In this document: one piece after another, positions 8,086 through 17,220 of the stretch
Position numbering within the stretch: the stretch's first letter is position 1
Layout: each line of letters opens with the position of its first letter
DNA from: Thermohalobaculum sp039180675
GTDB lineage: Bacteria; Pseudomonadota; Alphaproteobacteria; Rhodobacterales; Rhodobacteraceae
DNA: 64,000 nucleotides
Direction: 5' to 3'
Assembly (NCBI GenBank): GCA_039180675.1
Contig: JBCDDC010000015.1
Location: forward strand, 55,273 to 119,272
Translations under genes and position numbers: made by a program
The notes under the pieces: model-generated
Told to the model about the DNA's origin: nothing
Seen by the model: the letters and a program-made list of their open reading frames with translations, nothing else
Databases searched by the model: none

Positions 8086-9435
8086 ATGATGAAACGATTC
8101 GTGCAGACGGGCGTCTCGGTCATGGCATTCGTTGCGAGCGCAAGCGTTGCCCTCGCGGATGCCACGCCCGAACAGATCGCCCGCCTAGGCGCTGACCTGA
8201 CGATCACGGGTGCCGAGAAGGCTGGCAACGCCGATGGCTCGATCCCTGCTTGGGCCGGGCTGAACGTCAACACCAGCAACGGGCGCCAACTGCTCAACCC
8301 GTTTGCTGGTGAGCAGCCGATCCTCAAGATCGACCAGTCGAATGTCGATCAGCACGCCTCGCGCCTCTCGGCCGGTCAGATCGCGTTGATCAAGCGGTAT
8401 CCCAACTACTTCATCAACGTCTATCCGACCCACCGGATCTTCGACATTCCCAGCGAAGCGAAGCAGCACATCAAGAACGAGGTGGGCAGCATTGCGACCA
8501 CGGGGGGCGGGCAGGGGCTGTCTGGCCTCAACCTCTCCTCGGTCGCTTTCCCGTTTCCGGAGAACGGCGTCGAGGCGCTTTGGAACCACTTGACCCGCTA
8601 CCGCTCGGCCGCGTTTGCACGCACCTATATGCAGGCGCCGGTGCAGTCGAACGGCGCCTACACGCTGCAGCGGCTGAAGGACACGACGATCTTCCGCCCG
8701 ACGCTGATGGGCAACCCGGATAACGAGAATATGCTGCTGAAGTTCATGCAGGAGATTCTTGCGCCGGCACGGCTTGAGGGCAACGTGCTTCTCGTGCACG
8801 ACTATATCGATCAGGTCCGTGACCCACGTGCGGCCTGGGTCTACAACGCCGGTCAGCGCCGGGTCCGCCGCGCGCCGAATATCGCCTATGATGGTCCCGG
8901 TACGGCAGCGGAAGGCATGCGGACGACCGACGACTTCGACCTCTTCAATGGCTCGCCCGACAAGTATGACTGGGTTCTGAAGGGCAAGCGGGAGATGTAT
9001 GTCCCTGCGAACTCCTTTGCCCTCGCCGACCCGGAGCTGACTTATGAGGAGCTCCTTGGCGAGAAGCATATCAATCAGAAATACCCCCGCTACGAGTTGC
9101 GCCGTGTCTACGAGATCGAGGGCACGCTTCAGGACGATGAGCGGCATATCTATGGCAAGCGCACCTACTACCTCGACGAGGATAGCTGGTTCATCGTGCT
9201 TGGCGATCTCTACGACAGCCGCGGCGAACTCTGGCGCGTGCGCGAGGGCCATTCGGGGATCGAGTCGAACGCCAAGGTCGTGCTTCCGCTGGGTGAGCCG
9301 GTCTACGATCTGCAGGCTGGCCGGTATCTGGCGCTCAGCTTCTTGAGCGAAGAGAACCCGCAGTTCAGCTTCGATGTCGATCTCAGCGATCGCGATTTCA
9401 CGCCCGGAGCACTCCGCCGGGCGGGCAAGAAGTAA
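8086..9435 (+). CDS. DUF1329-family periplasmic/outer-membrane lipid-handling protein
   Basis: This 449-residue exported protein has a signal peptide ending SVALADA, with no lipobox cysteine. The body contains the conserved DUF1329 blocks (GWVYNAGQRRVRRAPN-like segment, DDFDLFNGSPDKYDW, YELRRVYEIEG). DUF1329 proteins are, by fold similarity, in the LolB/lipoprotein-carrier group and are paired with DUF1302 proteins, so a role as carrier of a hydrophobic ligand across the periplasm is a reasonable inference. A strong GGAGGAAACAG ribosome site precedes the start. A Rho-independent terminator follows the gene although the module continues downstream. Confidence 0.8.
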   Translation: MMKRFVQTGVSVMAFVASASVALADATPEQIARLGADLTITGAEKAGNADGSIPAWAGLNVNTSNGRQLLNPFAGEQPILKIDQSNVDQHASRLSAGQIALIKRYPNYFINVYPTHRIFDIPSEAKQHIKNEVGSIATTGGGQGLSGLNLSSVAFPFPENGVEALWNHLTRYRSAAFARTYMQAPVQSNGAYTLQRLKDTTIFRPTLMGNPDNENMLLKFMQEILAPARLEGNVLLVHDYIDQVRDPRAAWVYNAGQRRVRRAPNIAYDGPGTAAEGMRTTDDFDLFNGSPDKYDWVLKGKREMYVPANSFALADPELTYEELLGEKHINQKYPRYELRRVYEIEGTLQDDERHIYGKRTYYLDEDSWFIVLGDLYDSRGELWRVREGHSGIESNAKVVLPLGEPVYDLQAGRYLALSFLSEENPQFSFDVDLSDRDFTPGALRRAGKK

Positions 9436-9479
9436 GAATTTGCAGCCCGCTCTTGCGCGGGCGGCACTTTCACCAGAAG

Positions 9480-9510
9480 CTGCCGTGATCTTTGATCGCG
9501 GCAGTTTTTT
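9480..9510 (+). terminator. Intrinsic terminator inside the export module (attenuator)
   Basis: An 11-pair stem (CTGCCGTGATC at 9480-9490 with GATCGCGGCAG at 9494-9504, one U-G pair), a TTT loop and six Ts at 9505-9510 form a textbook intrinsic terminator. A second hairpin, GCCCGC with GCGGGC, lies just before it near 9444-9461. It lies between DUF1329 and the YCF48 gene, so it probably lowers transcription of the transporter genes relative to the two envelope proteins. Confidence 0.85.
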
Positions 9511-9527
9511 GTCAGGGAGACCTTCAC

Positions 9528-10640
9528 ATGATGCGCGTGCTCGCCCGGTGGGTGCTCCCTTTGCTTGCTGCCGTTCCGGTGGCTGTGGCCAGCCAGGAGG
9601 TCACGGATCAACTCGATCTCCCTGCGCTCATGGCCGAGCAGGCGCCCGAAGCGGCGCTTTTGGATCTTGTGGTTGTGGATGACCGGCTTGTCGCTGTCGG
9701 TGAGAGAGGCGTGGTCCTGACCCGCGATGGGGAGGAAGCGTGGCTTCAACGCTCCGTCCCTTTGAGTGCGACCCTCACGGCGGTTGACTTCAACGATGCT
9801 GGCGTCGGCGTTGCCGTTGGGCACGATGGGGTCATCCTGCGCAGCCCTGACCGAGGCGAGACGTGGGAGAAGATCACAGATGGGCGGAGCCTCTTTCGCA
9901 GTGTGATCTCTGCTGCGGAAGCCCGCTACGCAGGGGCGCAGACCGCGCTTGCATCCGCGACGGATGACACGCGCGAGGATCTTGAGTTCGCGCTGGAAGA
10001 TGAAGAGTTCCGCCGCGAGACAGCGCAGCAAAGCCTTGAATACGGACCGGCATGGCCGCTTCTGGACGTAGCATTCTCACAGGCTGGGGTCGTCTGGGCC
10101 GTCGGCGCTTATGGGACGCTCTTCAGATCGGCCGATACCGGGGCGAGTTGGGACCTTGTCTCGGCACGTATCGAGAACGCCGAGGATCTGCATCTGAACG
10201 CGGTACTCCGCACGCGCGGCGGCGACCTGGTGATGGCGGGTGAGGGCGGCTTGCTGTTCCACTCGTCCAACGGCGGCGCGAGCTTTGAGCGCTTCGACAG
10301 TTTTGACGGTCTGTCGCTGTTTGGCCTGGTCGAGATGGACACTTTCCTGCTCGCCTACGGCTTTGGCGACAGCGCTCAGGTGTCCAACGACGGCGGCCGG
10401 ACCTGGGACTCGATCCGATTTGACGACAATCACCTTCTGATTGGTCATATCGAACTCGGCCCCGATCGGGTCGGCTTGCTGGGGGGCAGCGGCGTGATGT
10501 TGGAGATCGGGCCGGAGGGCGTGATCGAGATGAGCCGCCCGACCGGATCGCGGGAGTTTCTCAGCGGTGGCGTGAGACTTGCCTCGGGCGGGCTTGTCTT
10601 CATCAGCGAGGCCGGTATCGTTGCTGGTGAGGGGAGCTGA
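9528..10640 (+). CDS. YCF48-family beta-propeller protein
   Basis: The protein has 370 residues, an N-terminal hydrophobic signal segment (MMRVLARWVLPLLAAVPVAV) and repeated propeller blades of the type G-x-x-G-x-hydrophobic-x-x-S-x-x-x-G-x-T/S-W: VGHDGVILRSPDRGETW, VGAYGTLFRSADTGASW, AGEGGLLFHSSNGGASF and SNDGGRTW. YCF48/HCF136 proteins assemble photosystem II in plants and cyanobacteria; in non-photosynthetic bacteria the fold accompanies RND transporters of this module. ATG 9528 is chosen over the frame-open start at 9492, which lies within the terminator. Export and assembly help for the downstream RND protein is inference. Confidence 0.8.
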   Translation: MMRVLARWVLPLLAAVPVAVASQEVTDQLDLPALMAEQAPEAALLDLVVVDDRLVAVGERGVVLTRDGEEAWLQRSVPLSATLTAVDFNDAGVGVAVGHDGVILRSPDRGETWEKITDGRSLFRSVISAAEARYAGAQTALASATDDTREDLEFALEDEEFRRETAQQSLEYGPAWPLLDVAFSQAGVVWAVGAYGTLFRSADTGASWDLVSARIENAEDLHLNAVLRTRGGDLVMAGEGGLLFHSSNGGASFERFDSFDGLSLFGLVEMDTFLLAYGFGDSAQVSNDGGRTWDSIRFDDNHLLIGHIELGPDRVGLLGGSGVMLEIGPEGVIEMSRPTGSREFLSGGVRLASGGLVFISEAGIVAGEGS

Positions 10641-10644
10641 CTGC

Positions 10645-12969
10645 ATGCTGCTCAACAAGGACGGAATTGAGAACGGCAGTTTTCTAGAGCGGCTTGTTTT
10701 TGGCAACCGGCGCCTCGTTCTCATCGTCTTTGCGCTAATCACCGCGGTTTTGACGTTCCAGGTGACCGGCCTGCGCTCCGACGCCGGGTTCGAAAAGATG
10801 ATCCCGGCAAAACACCCATTCGTGTCGAAGTTTCTTGAGCACCGCGACGCGCTCGGAGGCCTCGCAAACACGGTACGGATCGTCGTCGCCACCAAGGAGG
10901 GTACGATCCTCGACGCGGAGTACCTCGAAACGCTCCGCCAGATTACCGACGATGTCTTCTATATCGAAGGGGTGGATCGGGGGAACCTTCGCTCGATCTG
11001 GACCCCAAACATGCGTTGGAGCGCGGTTACGGCCGAAGGGTTCACCGGGGGGCCGGTGATCCCACGGACGTATGATGGCTCGCCAGAGAGCCTGGAAGAG
11101 GTCCAACAAAACATCCGTCGGTCGAACCAGGTGGGCATCCTGGTGGCCAACAACTTCCAGTCATCGATCGTTCAGGCCCCTCTGGTGCCGGTGAACTCTG
11201 CGGGAGAGCCGCTGGACTACAAGGCGTTCTCCGAGGCGCTGGAGGAGATCCGGGAGAAGTACAGCTCGGACAAGATCTCCATTCACATCACCGGGTTCGC
11301 GAAGCTGGTTGGCGATCTGATCGAAGGCGTGATCGCGATAGCGATCTTCTTCGTGGTCGCGCTCGGCATCATGGGCGTGCTGCTCGTTCTTTACACCCGG
11401 TGCTTGCGATCGACCTTCCTCGGCCTTGGGTGTTCGGTGATCGCCGTCATCTGGCAACTCGGTCTGCTGACGACCCTCGGCTATGGCCTTGATCCATATT
11501 CGGTGCTGGTGCCCTTTTTGATCTTCGCGATCGGTGCGAGCCACGCGATCCAGATCATCAATGCGACCATGCTTCACCAGGCGGTTGGAAAGGAGCGGGC
11601 GGATGCGGCAAGACTGGCGTTCCGCAACCTGGCGGCTCCCGGTTCCACGGCGCTCTTATCCGACAGCATCGGCTTCCTCACTCTGATCGTCATTCCGATT
11701 GCGGTCATTGGAGAGTTGGCGATTGCCGCGGGGCTTGGCGTGGCGATGGTCCTTCTGACCAATCTGATCCTTCTGCCGGTCCTGCTCTCGTATATCGGGG
11801 TCGATCATCGGGCAGCCGAGCGGGCCCGGTTGAAGCAGTCGAACGAGGCCAGCAAGCTCTGGGCGTTCATTGCAGGTTTTGCGACGAGGCCTCGTGCCAG
11901 GATCGCAGTGGCTGTCGCCGTGTGTCTGGCTGTGTTCGGTGGCTGGAAATCGCTCGATCTCGAGATTGGCGACCTCGACAAGGGGGCGCCTGAATTGCGG
12001 CCAGACAGCCGCTACAACCTCGATGTGGCGTTCTTGACCGAGAACTACTCGACCTCGACAGATGTTCTTGTCGTGATGACCGAGACGCCGCCGGAGGCCT
12101 GTGTGCACTACGAAACGCTCTCGCTTATGGACCAGTTGCAATGGCGGCTCGAGAACACGTCGGGCATACAGGGCACGATCTCGATCTCGGATATCGCCAA
12201 GCTCGGGACGCAGGGTTTCAACGAGGGAAACCTGAAATGGCGCGCGCTGAACCGCAATCAGCTTGTCGCCAACGCGACCTTGAGCCGGGCCCCCGCCGGG
12301 TTCATCAACACCGACTGTTCCATGGCAATCATGGTCGTGTTCCTGGAGGACCACAAAGCGCAGACGCTGAAGGACGCGACGGGAGCCGTCCAGGCCTTCA
12401 ACGCTGAGTTTGAGACGGGCGATGTGAATTTCGCCCTTGCCGCCGGGAATGCGGGGGTCGAAGCGGCGACGAACGAGGTGATCGGCGAGGCGCAATACCA
12501 GATCCTTGCGCTCGTCTACGGCGTCGTGGCGATCCTCATCCTGATCACGTTCAGATCGCTCAAGGCGCTCATCGTGATCCTGCTGCCGCTGGCGCTGACC
12601 TCGGTTCTGGGACAGGCGCTCATGGCGTCGCTCGGGATGGGCGTCAAGGTCGCCACGCTTCCGGTGATCGCGCTCGGCGTCGGCATCGGCGTGGACTATG
12701 GGATCTATATCTATGACCGGCTGCGGCACTATCTCAACCAGGGGCTTGAGCTGGAGGCTGCCTACCTCTCGGCCGTGCGAACAACCGGGCATGCGGTTGC
12801 CTTCACGGGCCTTGCGCTCGCGGTCGGCGTCGCCACATGGATCTTTGCGCCAACGAAGTTTCAGGCGGATATGGGCCTCATGCTTACATTCATGTTCATC
12901 TGGAACATGATCGGGGCATTGACCCTTCTTCCTGCCCTGATGCGTCTTCTTACGGCGCAGCGGAGTTAA
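10645..12969 (+). CDS. RND/MMPL-family transporter
   Basis: This 774-residue inner-membrane protein shows two repeats, each with one membrane helix, a large periplasmic domain and a bundle of about five helices (first bundle about residues 225-395, second about 615-770). IGVGIGVDYGIYIYDR carries the charged residue typical of proton-driven MMPL proteins. It belongs to the hydrophobe-exporter (HAE-2/MMPL-like) group rather than the tripartite AcrB group. ATG 10645 follows GGGGAGC; the longer frame from 10579 overlaps the YCF48 gene. It likely powers movement of a lipid, sterol-like or long-chain substrate together with the three genes upstream. Confidence 0.85.
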   Translation: MLLNKDGIENGSFLERLVFGNRRLVLIVFALITAVLTFQVTGLRSDAGFEKMIPAKHPFVSKFLEHRDALGGLANTVRIVVATKEGTILDAEYLETLRQITDDVFYIEGVDRGNLRSIWTPNMRWSAVTAEGFTGGPVIPRTYDGSPESLEEVQQNIRRSNQVGILVANNFQSSIVQAPLVPVNSAGEPLDYKAFSEALEEIREKYSSDKISIHITGFAKLVGDLIEGVIAIAIFFVVALGIMGVLLVLYTRCLRSTFLGLGCSVIAVIWQLGLLTTLGYGLDPYSVLVPFLIFAIGASHAIQIINATMLHQAVGKERADAARLAFRNLAAPGSTALLSDSIGFLTLIVIPIAVIGELAIAAGLGVAMVLLTNLILLPVLLSYIGVDHRAAERARLKQSNEASKLWAFIAGFATRPRARIAVAVAVCLAVFGGWKSLDLEIGDLDKGAPELRPDSRYNLDVAFLTENYSTSTDVLVVMTETPPEACVHYETLSLMDQLQWRLENTSGIQGTISISDIAKLGTQGFNEGNLKWRALNRNQLVANATLSRAPAGFINTDCSMAIMVVFLEDHKAQTLKDATGAVQAFNAEFETGDVNFALAAGNAGVEAATNEVIGEAQYQILALVYGVVAILILITFRSLKALIVILLPLALTSVLGQALMASLGMGVKVATLPVIALGVGIGVDYGIYIYDRLRHYLNQGLELEAAYLSAVRTTGHAVAFTGLALAVGVATWIFAPTKFQADMGLMLTFMFIWNMIGALTLLPALMRLLTAQRS

Positions 12970-12976
12970 GTTGATC

Positions 12977-12992
12977 TTGACGTTAACGTAAG
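12977..12992. promoter_or_regulatory. LiuR-like MerR box upstream of fadD
   Basis: TTGACGTTAACGTAAG is a near-palindrome with two ACGT cores, closely matching TTGACGTAAACGTCAA and TTGACGTTGACGTTAA upstream of the MerR gene at 30.2 kb. LiuR (MerR family) sites known for branched-chain/fatty acid degradation genes have this ACGT-n-n-ACGT shape. It ends six bases before the fadD -35 hexamer. Confidence 0.6.
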
Positions 12993-12997
12993 CTCTC

Positions 12998-13026
12998 TTG
13001 ACTGCATACTGTGTGGTATGTAGAGA
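12998..13026 (+). promoter_or_regulatory. fadD promoter with TetR-type operator in the spacer
   Basis: TTGACT (12998-13003), a 17-base spacer and TAGAGA (13021-13026) form a plausible sigma-70 promoter. The spacer is almost entirely the inverted repeat CATACTGTGTGGTATG (13005-13020), which matches 3036-3051 at most positions. A repressor bound here would block RNA polymerase. The -10 element is weak, so the exact promoter is less certain than the repeat. Confidence 0.55.
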
Positions 13027-13160
13027 GATCGCGAAAGGGCTGCATTAGACGGCTCAAACCTTTGGTCCTCGGCGCTCCGGTGACAGCCGGTCAGAACTGA
13101 GCGACCAGATGAGGAGCACCGGTTTCAGGTGCTTGCTCACGCCACGGAGGAAACACGCCG

Positions 13161-14834
13161 ATGAACCGCCCTTGGCTGGACCACTACCCGGCGGGTGTCG
13201 ATTATCAGATGCCCGAAGTTCCCCATACCTCGCTGGTCCAGATGCTGGAGGCCGCCTGCAAAAACTATAGCAACAGTGTTGCGGTTGAATGCCTCGGCGG
13301 CAGCTACACGTTTGGCGATTTTGATGCCTACTCGGCCGACTTTGCCTCCTATCTGCAGCAGCTTGGCCTCGAGAAAGGCGACCGGGTTGCGGTGATGCTG
13401 CCAAATGTCGGCCAGTTTTCGATCGTGAGTTTCGGCACGCATCGTGCGGGCTTTGCCTCGGTCAACGTTAACCCGCTCTACACGGCACGGGAGCTCGGCC
13501 ACCAGCTTAAGGACAGTGGCGCCAAGGCGATCGTTATCCTTGAGAATTTTGCGCATACCCTGGCGGAGGTCATCGATAAGACAGATCTCAAGCACGTAGT
13601 CGTTGCGCGCATGGGCGACATGCTGCCCTTCGTGAAACGTCACTTGGTCAATCTGGTCGTCAAGCATGTGAAGAAGATGGTGCCGGACTACGATCTGCCG
13701 GGTTCTGTCAGCTTCCTAGATGCCATGGGACAGGGCTCAGCCCAGAAGTATCGCCCGGTCGATGTGGGCCCGGAAGATGTGGCGTTTATCCAGTATACGG
13801 GCGGCACGACCGGTGTCGCTAAGGGCGCCGTGCTGACCCACTCGAACGTGGTCTCGAACATCCACCAGTCGATCGCCTTCAACGATCAGGACCTGCCGAC
13901 CGTTGGGGAGCGCGTGGTTCAGCCCCTGCCTCTTTATCATATCTTCGCGTTGAACATGTCGATCCTCTGTTTTCACCGGGGCTATCGGCAACTGCTCATC
14001 CCGAACCCGCGGGACCTGCCGGGTTTCGTCAAGGAGCTGAAGACGAAGCCGTTCGCCATGATGCCCGGCGTCAACACGCTCTATGCCGGTCTCGCGAACA
14101 CGCCGGGTTTCAAGGATCTGGATTTCTCGGGCCTGAAGCTTTGCTTTGGCGGCGGTACCGCGACGCTGAAAGATACTTCCGATCAATGGCGCACCATAAC
14201 GGGCAAACCGATCCTCGAAGGCTATGGCCTGAGCGAGACATCGCCCGTTGTTTGCGGAAACCACGCGACGACCCCCGAATTCACCGGGACGGTTGGGTAC
14301 CCGGTGCCTGGAACCGATGTCTCTCTCCGCGATGATGAGGAGAACGAGGTTGGCCACGGCGAGCCTGGCGAGGTCTGCGTGAAGGGACCGCAGGTTTTCC
14401 AGGGCTATTGGCAGCGCCCGGATGCGACCAGTGACAGTTTCACCCATGATGGTTTCTTCAAAACCGGTGACATTGCGATCCTCGACGAGAAGTCACGGAT
14501 CAAGATCGTCGACCGTAAGAAGGACATGATCATCGTCTCGGGCTTCAACGTCTATCCGACCGAGATCGAGGATGTCGTGTGCTCCATGGACGGCGTTCTC
14601 GAAGCCGCTTGCATCGGCGTGCCGAACGAGAAGACCGGCGAGGCGCCGAAGGTCTTCATCATCAAGAAGGACCCCGACCTGACGGTCGAGGACGTCATCG
14701 AGCACTGCAAGCATGACCTGACGGGCTACAAGCGGCCCCGGATCATCGAGTTCGTCGAGGATCTGCCGAAGACACCCGTGGGCAAAGTTCTTCGGAAGGA
14801 ACTGCGCGCGATGGAAGAAGCCAAGTCGCAATGA
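13161..14834 (+). CDS. fadD: Long-chain fatty acid-CoA ligase
   Basis: This ATP-dependent enzyme of 557 residues activates fatty acids to acyl-CoA through an acyl-adenylate, at the inner face of the cytoplasmic membrane. The AMP-binding P-loop YTGGTTGVAKG is at residues 212-222, followed by GYGLSETSP and the hinge/ATP motifs KTGDIA and VDRKKDMII; the C-terminal PKTPVGKVLRKEL carries the catalytic lysine. Length and order match FadD. A strong GGAGGAAAC site precedes the start. It is the first gene of fadD-DUF2855-thiolase-fadJ, behind a promoter with predicted TetR and LiuR boxes. Confidence 0.92.
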   Translation: MNRPWLDHYPAGVDYQMPEVPHTSLVQMLEAACKNYSNSVAVECLGGSYTFGDFDAYSADFASYLQQLGLEKGDRVAVMLPNVGQFSIVSFGTHRAGFASVNVNPLYTARELGHQLKDSGAKAIVILENFAHTLAEVIDKTDLKHVVVARMGDMLPFVKRHLVNLVVKHVKKMVPDYDLPGSVSFLDAMGQGSAQKYRPVDVGPEDVAFIQYTGGTTGVAKGAVLTHSNVVSNIHQSIAFNDQDLPTVGERVVQPLPLYHIFALNMSILCFHRGYRQLLIPNPRDLPGFVKELKTKPFAMMPGVNTLYAGLANTPGFKDLDFSGLKLCFGGGTATLKDTSDQWRTITGKPILEGYGLSETSPVVCGNHATTPEFTGTVGYPVPGTDVSLRDDEENEVGHGEPGEVCVKGPQVFQGYWQRPDATSDSFTHDGFFKTGDIAILDEKSRIKIVDRKKDMIIVSGFNVYPTEIEDVVCSMDGVLEAACIGVPNEKTGEAPKVFIIKKDPDLTVEDVIEHCKHDLTGYKRPRIIEFVEDLPKTPVGKVLRKELRAMEEAKSQ

Positions 14835-14871
14835 CCGGACGTGCGACCCACGCGTTGCGAGAGGCGCTCTG

Positions 14872-15945
14872 ATGCAAGCGCTCTCCCTCTCTCGCGCCGA
14901 TATCCGGCACTCTGCGCTGATCGATGCCGAGGAACCTAAGCTGGCCGACGGAGAGGTGCGTCTGGCGCTGGAGCAATTCGCGCTTACCGCAAACAACGTT
15001 ACCTACGCCGCGACTGGCGGCGCTCTGGGCTATTGGAACTTTTTCCCCGCCGAAGCGGATCAGCGGGGCAGGCTGCCGGTCTGGGGCATTGCCGAGGTCA
15101 TCGAAAGCCGCGCGGAAATTGACGTCGGTGAGCGGGTATTCGGCTTTTTCCCTATGGCCGAAACGGTTGCGATGACACCTGGCCGCATCAGGCTTACGGC
15201 ATGGACCGACATCGCCGGGCATCGCCGTGATCTGCCCCCTGTCTACAACGAGTATTTCCGGCTTGCGGCGATCCCGGGCCACGCGGCGGAGGATGAAGCC
15301 TTGATGGGTCTTCTCTATCCCCTCTTCGCCACATCATGGGTGCTGTCGGATTACCTGGTGGACAACGATTGGTTTGCCGCTCAGCAAATCGTGATCGGTT
15401 CGGCGTCCTCGAAAACCGCCATTGGTTTCATGGCGATGGCGCGGGAGATGGGGGCGCCACCGCTGATCGGGCTTACGTCATCCCGCAACGTCACCTTCGT
15501 TGAGAGCTTGGGACTGGCCGATCAGGTTCTTACCTACGAGCAGGTTTACGAAATACCGGATCGCCGTTCGGTCTATGTGGATATGTCTGGCAATACCGAT
15601 GTGCGGCGTGGCGTGCACTCAAGGCTTGAGAAGGTGCTTGGAAAGTCGATCGCGGTTGGCCTGAGCCATTGGGACAAGTTCGAGCAGGGCGCGGATCTCC
15701 CCGGCCCGGCACCCGAGTTCTTCTTCGCCCCGGCTCAGATCAAGAAGCGCCGCTCTGAATGGGGGCCGGGCGTGGTCGAAGGCAAAGTAATGGAGGCCTG
15801 GCGCAAGCATGCTCGGGCGTCCCAGACCTGGTTGAAGATCGTGCGGCACGACGGCCTCGCTGCCGGAGAACGGATTTATCAGAGCCTGGCCGCCGGTCAG
15901 GCCAACCCGAACGAGGGCCATGTGGTCCACCTAACGAAAAACTGA
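14872..15945 (+). CDS. DUF2855-family protein
   Basis: The 357-residue protein resembles the DUF2855 family, which has remote similarity to medium-chain reductases (ALEQFALTANNVTYA near the N-terminus, SSASSKTAIGFMAMA as a degenerate nucleotide-binding turn near residue 175). Its function is unknown; family members often lie next to acyl-CoA ligases, as here, 37 bases after fadD. The surrounding beta-oxidation genes suggest an NADPH-linked step on an acyl or enoyl intermediate. This role is inference, and the canonical GxGxxG is not intact. Confidence 0.75.
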   Translation: MQALSLSRADIRHSALIDAEEPKLADGEVRLALEQFALTANNVTYAATGGALGYWNFFPAEADQRGRLPVWGIAEVIESRAEIDVGERVFGFFPMAETVAMTPGRIRLTAWTDIAGHRRDLPPVYNEYFRLAAIPGHAAEDEALMGLLYPLFATSWVLSDYLVDNDWFAAQQIVIGSASSKTAIGFMAMAREMGAPPLIGLTSSRNVTFVESLGLADQVLTYEQVYEIPDRRSVYVDMSGNTDVRRGVHSRLEKVLGKSIAVGLSHWDKFEQGADLPGPAPEFFFAPAQIKKRRSEWGPGVVEGKVMEAWRKHARASQTWLKIVRHDGLAAGERIYQSLAAGQANPNEGHVVHLTKN

Positions 15946-15997
15946 GAACCGAAGACAAAGAACCCAAGGGCACCGGCCCGCAGAACGGAGAACTGAA

Positions 15998-17209
15998 ATG
16001 ACAGACGCGTACATCTATGACGCCGTGCGCACGCCGCGCGGAAAGGGCCGCAAAGACGGCTCGCTGCACGAGGTGACCTCGGTCGCCCTGGCAGGCACCG
16101 CGCTGTCGGCGCTGCGCGACCGGAACGATCTCGACACCTCGCTGGTTGAGGACGTGATCATGGGCTGCGTGACCGCCGTTGGCGAGAACGGTGGCGATAT
16201 CGGCCGGAACGCCGTGTTTGCTGCCGGATACGCGGAGAACGTGCCGGGCGTGCAGATCAACCGCTTTTGTGCCAGCGGTATGGAAGCCGTGAACATGGCT
16301 GCCAACCAGGTCCGTGGTGGGGCAGGTCAGCTCTACGTTGCCGGCGGCGTCGAAGTGATGAGCCGCGTCCCGATGGGCTCGGATGGCGCGCCGTCGGCGG
16401 TCGATCCGACCCTCGCCTTCCCGCAATATTTTGTGCCTCAGGGCATCTCGGCCGATCTGATCGCGACGAAGTACGGCTTCAGCCGCGACGATTGCGACGC
16501 CTACGCTGTCGAAAGCCAGCGCCGGGCGGCGGTTTCGCTGGAGGAAGGCCGGTTCAAGAAGTCGGTCGTGCCGGTCAAGGACGTGAACGGCCTGACCATC
16601 CTCGACACGGACGAGTATCCGCGCGCCGGGACTGATATGCAGGCGCTCGGTGCGTTGAAGCCCGCGTTCAAGGAGCAGGGTGAGGTCATGCCCGGCTTCG
16701 ACGCGGTCGCACTTATGCGCTACCCGGAATTGGAGAAGATCAACCACGTCCACCATGCCGGAAACTCCTCGGGCATCGTCGATGGTGCGTCCGCTGTCTT
16801 GATCGGCACGAAGGAGATTGGCGAGCAACTCGGTCTCAAGCCGCGTGCCCGGATCCGCCAGACGGCAAAGCTGGGCAACGAGCCTTGCATCAACCTGATC
16901 GGTCCGGTTCCGACCACCGAGAAGATCCTGCGCGAAGGCGGCTTCGATATCTCGGACTTCGACCTTTTCGAGGTCAACGAGGCGTTCGCGTCAGTGGTCT
17001 TGCGGTTCATGCAGGCCTTCGATGTCGATCATGACAAGGTCAACATCAATGGCGGTGCAATCGCGCTGGGCCACCCGCTCGGGGCAACCGGGGCGATGAT
17101 CATCGGCACTCTGCTCGACGAGATGGAACGTCAGGACAAGGGCCTTGGCCTCGCGACCCTCTGCGTCGCGTCCGGCATGGGCGCCGCGACTGTTCTGGAA
17201 CGCGTGTAA
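15998..17209 (+). CDS. Acetyl-CoA C-acyltransferase (3-ketoacyl-CoA thiolase)
   Basis: This 403-residue thiolase cleaves 3-ketoacyl-CoA with CoA to give acetyl-CoA and a shortened acyl-CoA. The nucleophilic Cys91 (NRFCASGMEAV), His359 (GHPLGATGA) and the base Cys389 (CVASGMGAA) are all present. CGGAGAA precedes the start. It lies immediately upstream of fadJ (11-base gap), so the two probably form a FadA/FadB-like or FadI/FadJ-like complex covering the last three steps of beta-oxidation. Confidence 0.92.
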   Translation: MTDAYIYDAVRTPRGKGRKDGSLHEVTSVALAGTALSALRDRNDLDTSLVEDVIMGCVTAVGENGGDIGRNAVFAAGYAENVPGVQINRFCASGMEAVNMAANQVRGGAGQLYVAGGVEVMSRVPMGSDGAPSAVDPTLAFPQYFVPQGISADLIATKYGFSRDDCDAYAVESQRRAAVSLEEGRFKKSVVPVKDVNGLTILDTDEYPRAGTDMQALGALKPAFKEQGEVMPGFDAVALMRYPELEKINHVHHAGNSSGIVDGASAVLIGTKEIGEQLGLKPRARIRQTAKLGNEPCINLIGPVPTTEKILREGGFDISDFDLFEVNEAFASVVLRFMQAFDVDHDKVNINGGAIALGHPLGATGAMIIGTLLDEMERQDKGLGLATLCVASGMGAATVLERV

Positions 17210-17220
17210 GGGAGGCTTCG

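Noticed and set aside
13463..13480. GTCAACGTTAACCCG inside fadD as another MerR box
   Set aside because: It is within coding sequence, lacks the ACGT-n-n-ACGT pair and encodes the conserved VNVNPLY segment of FadD.
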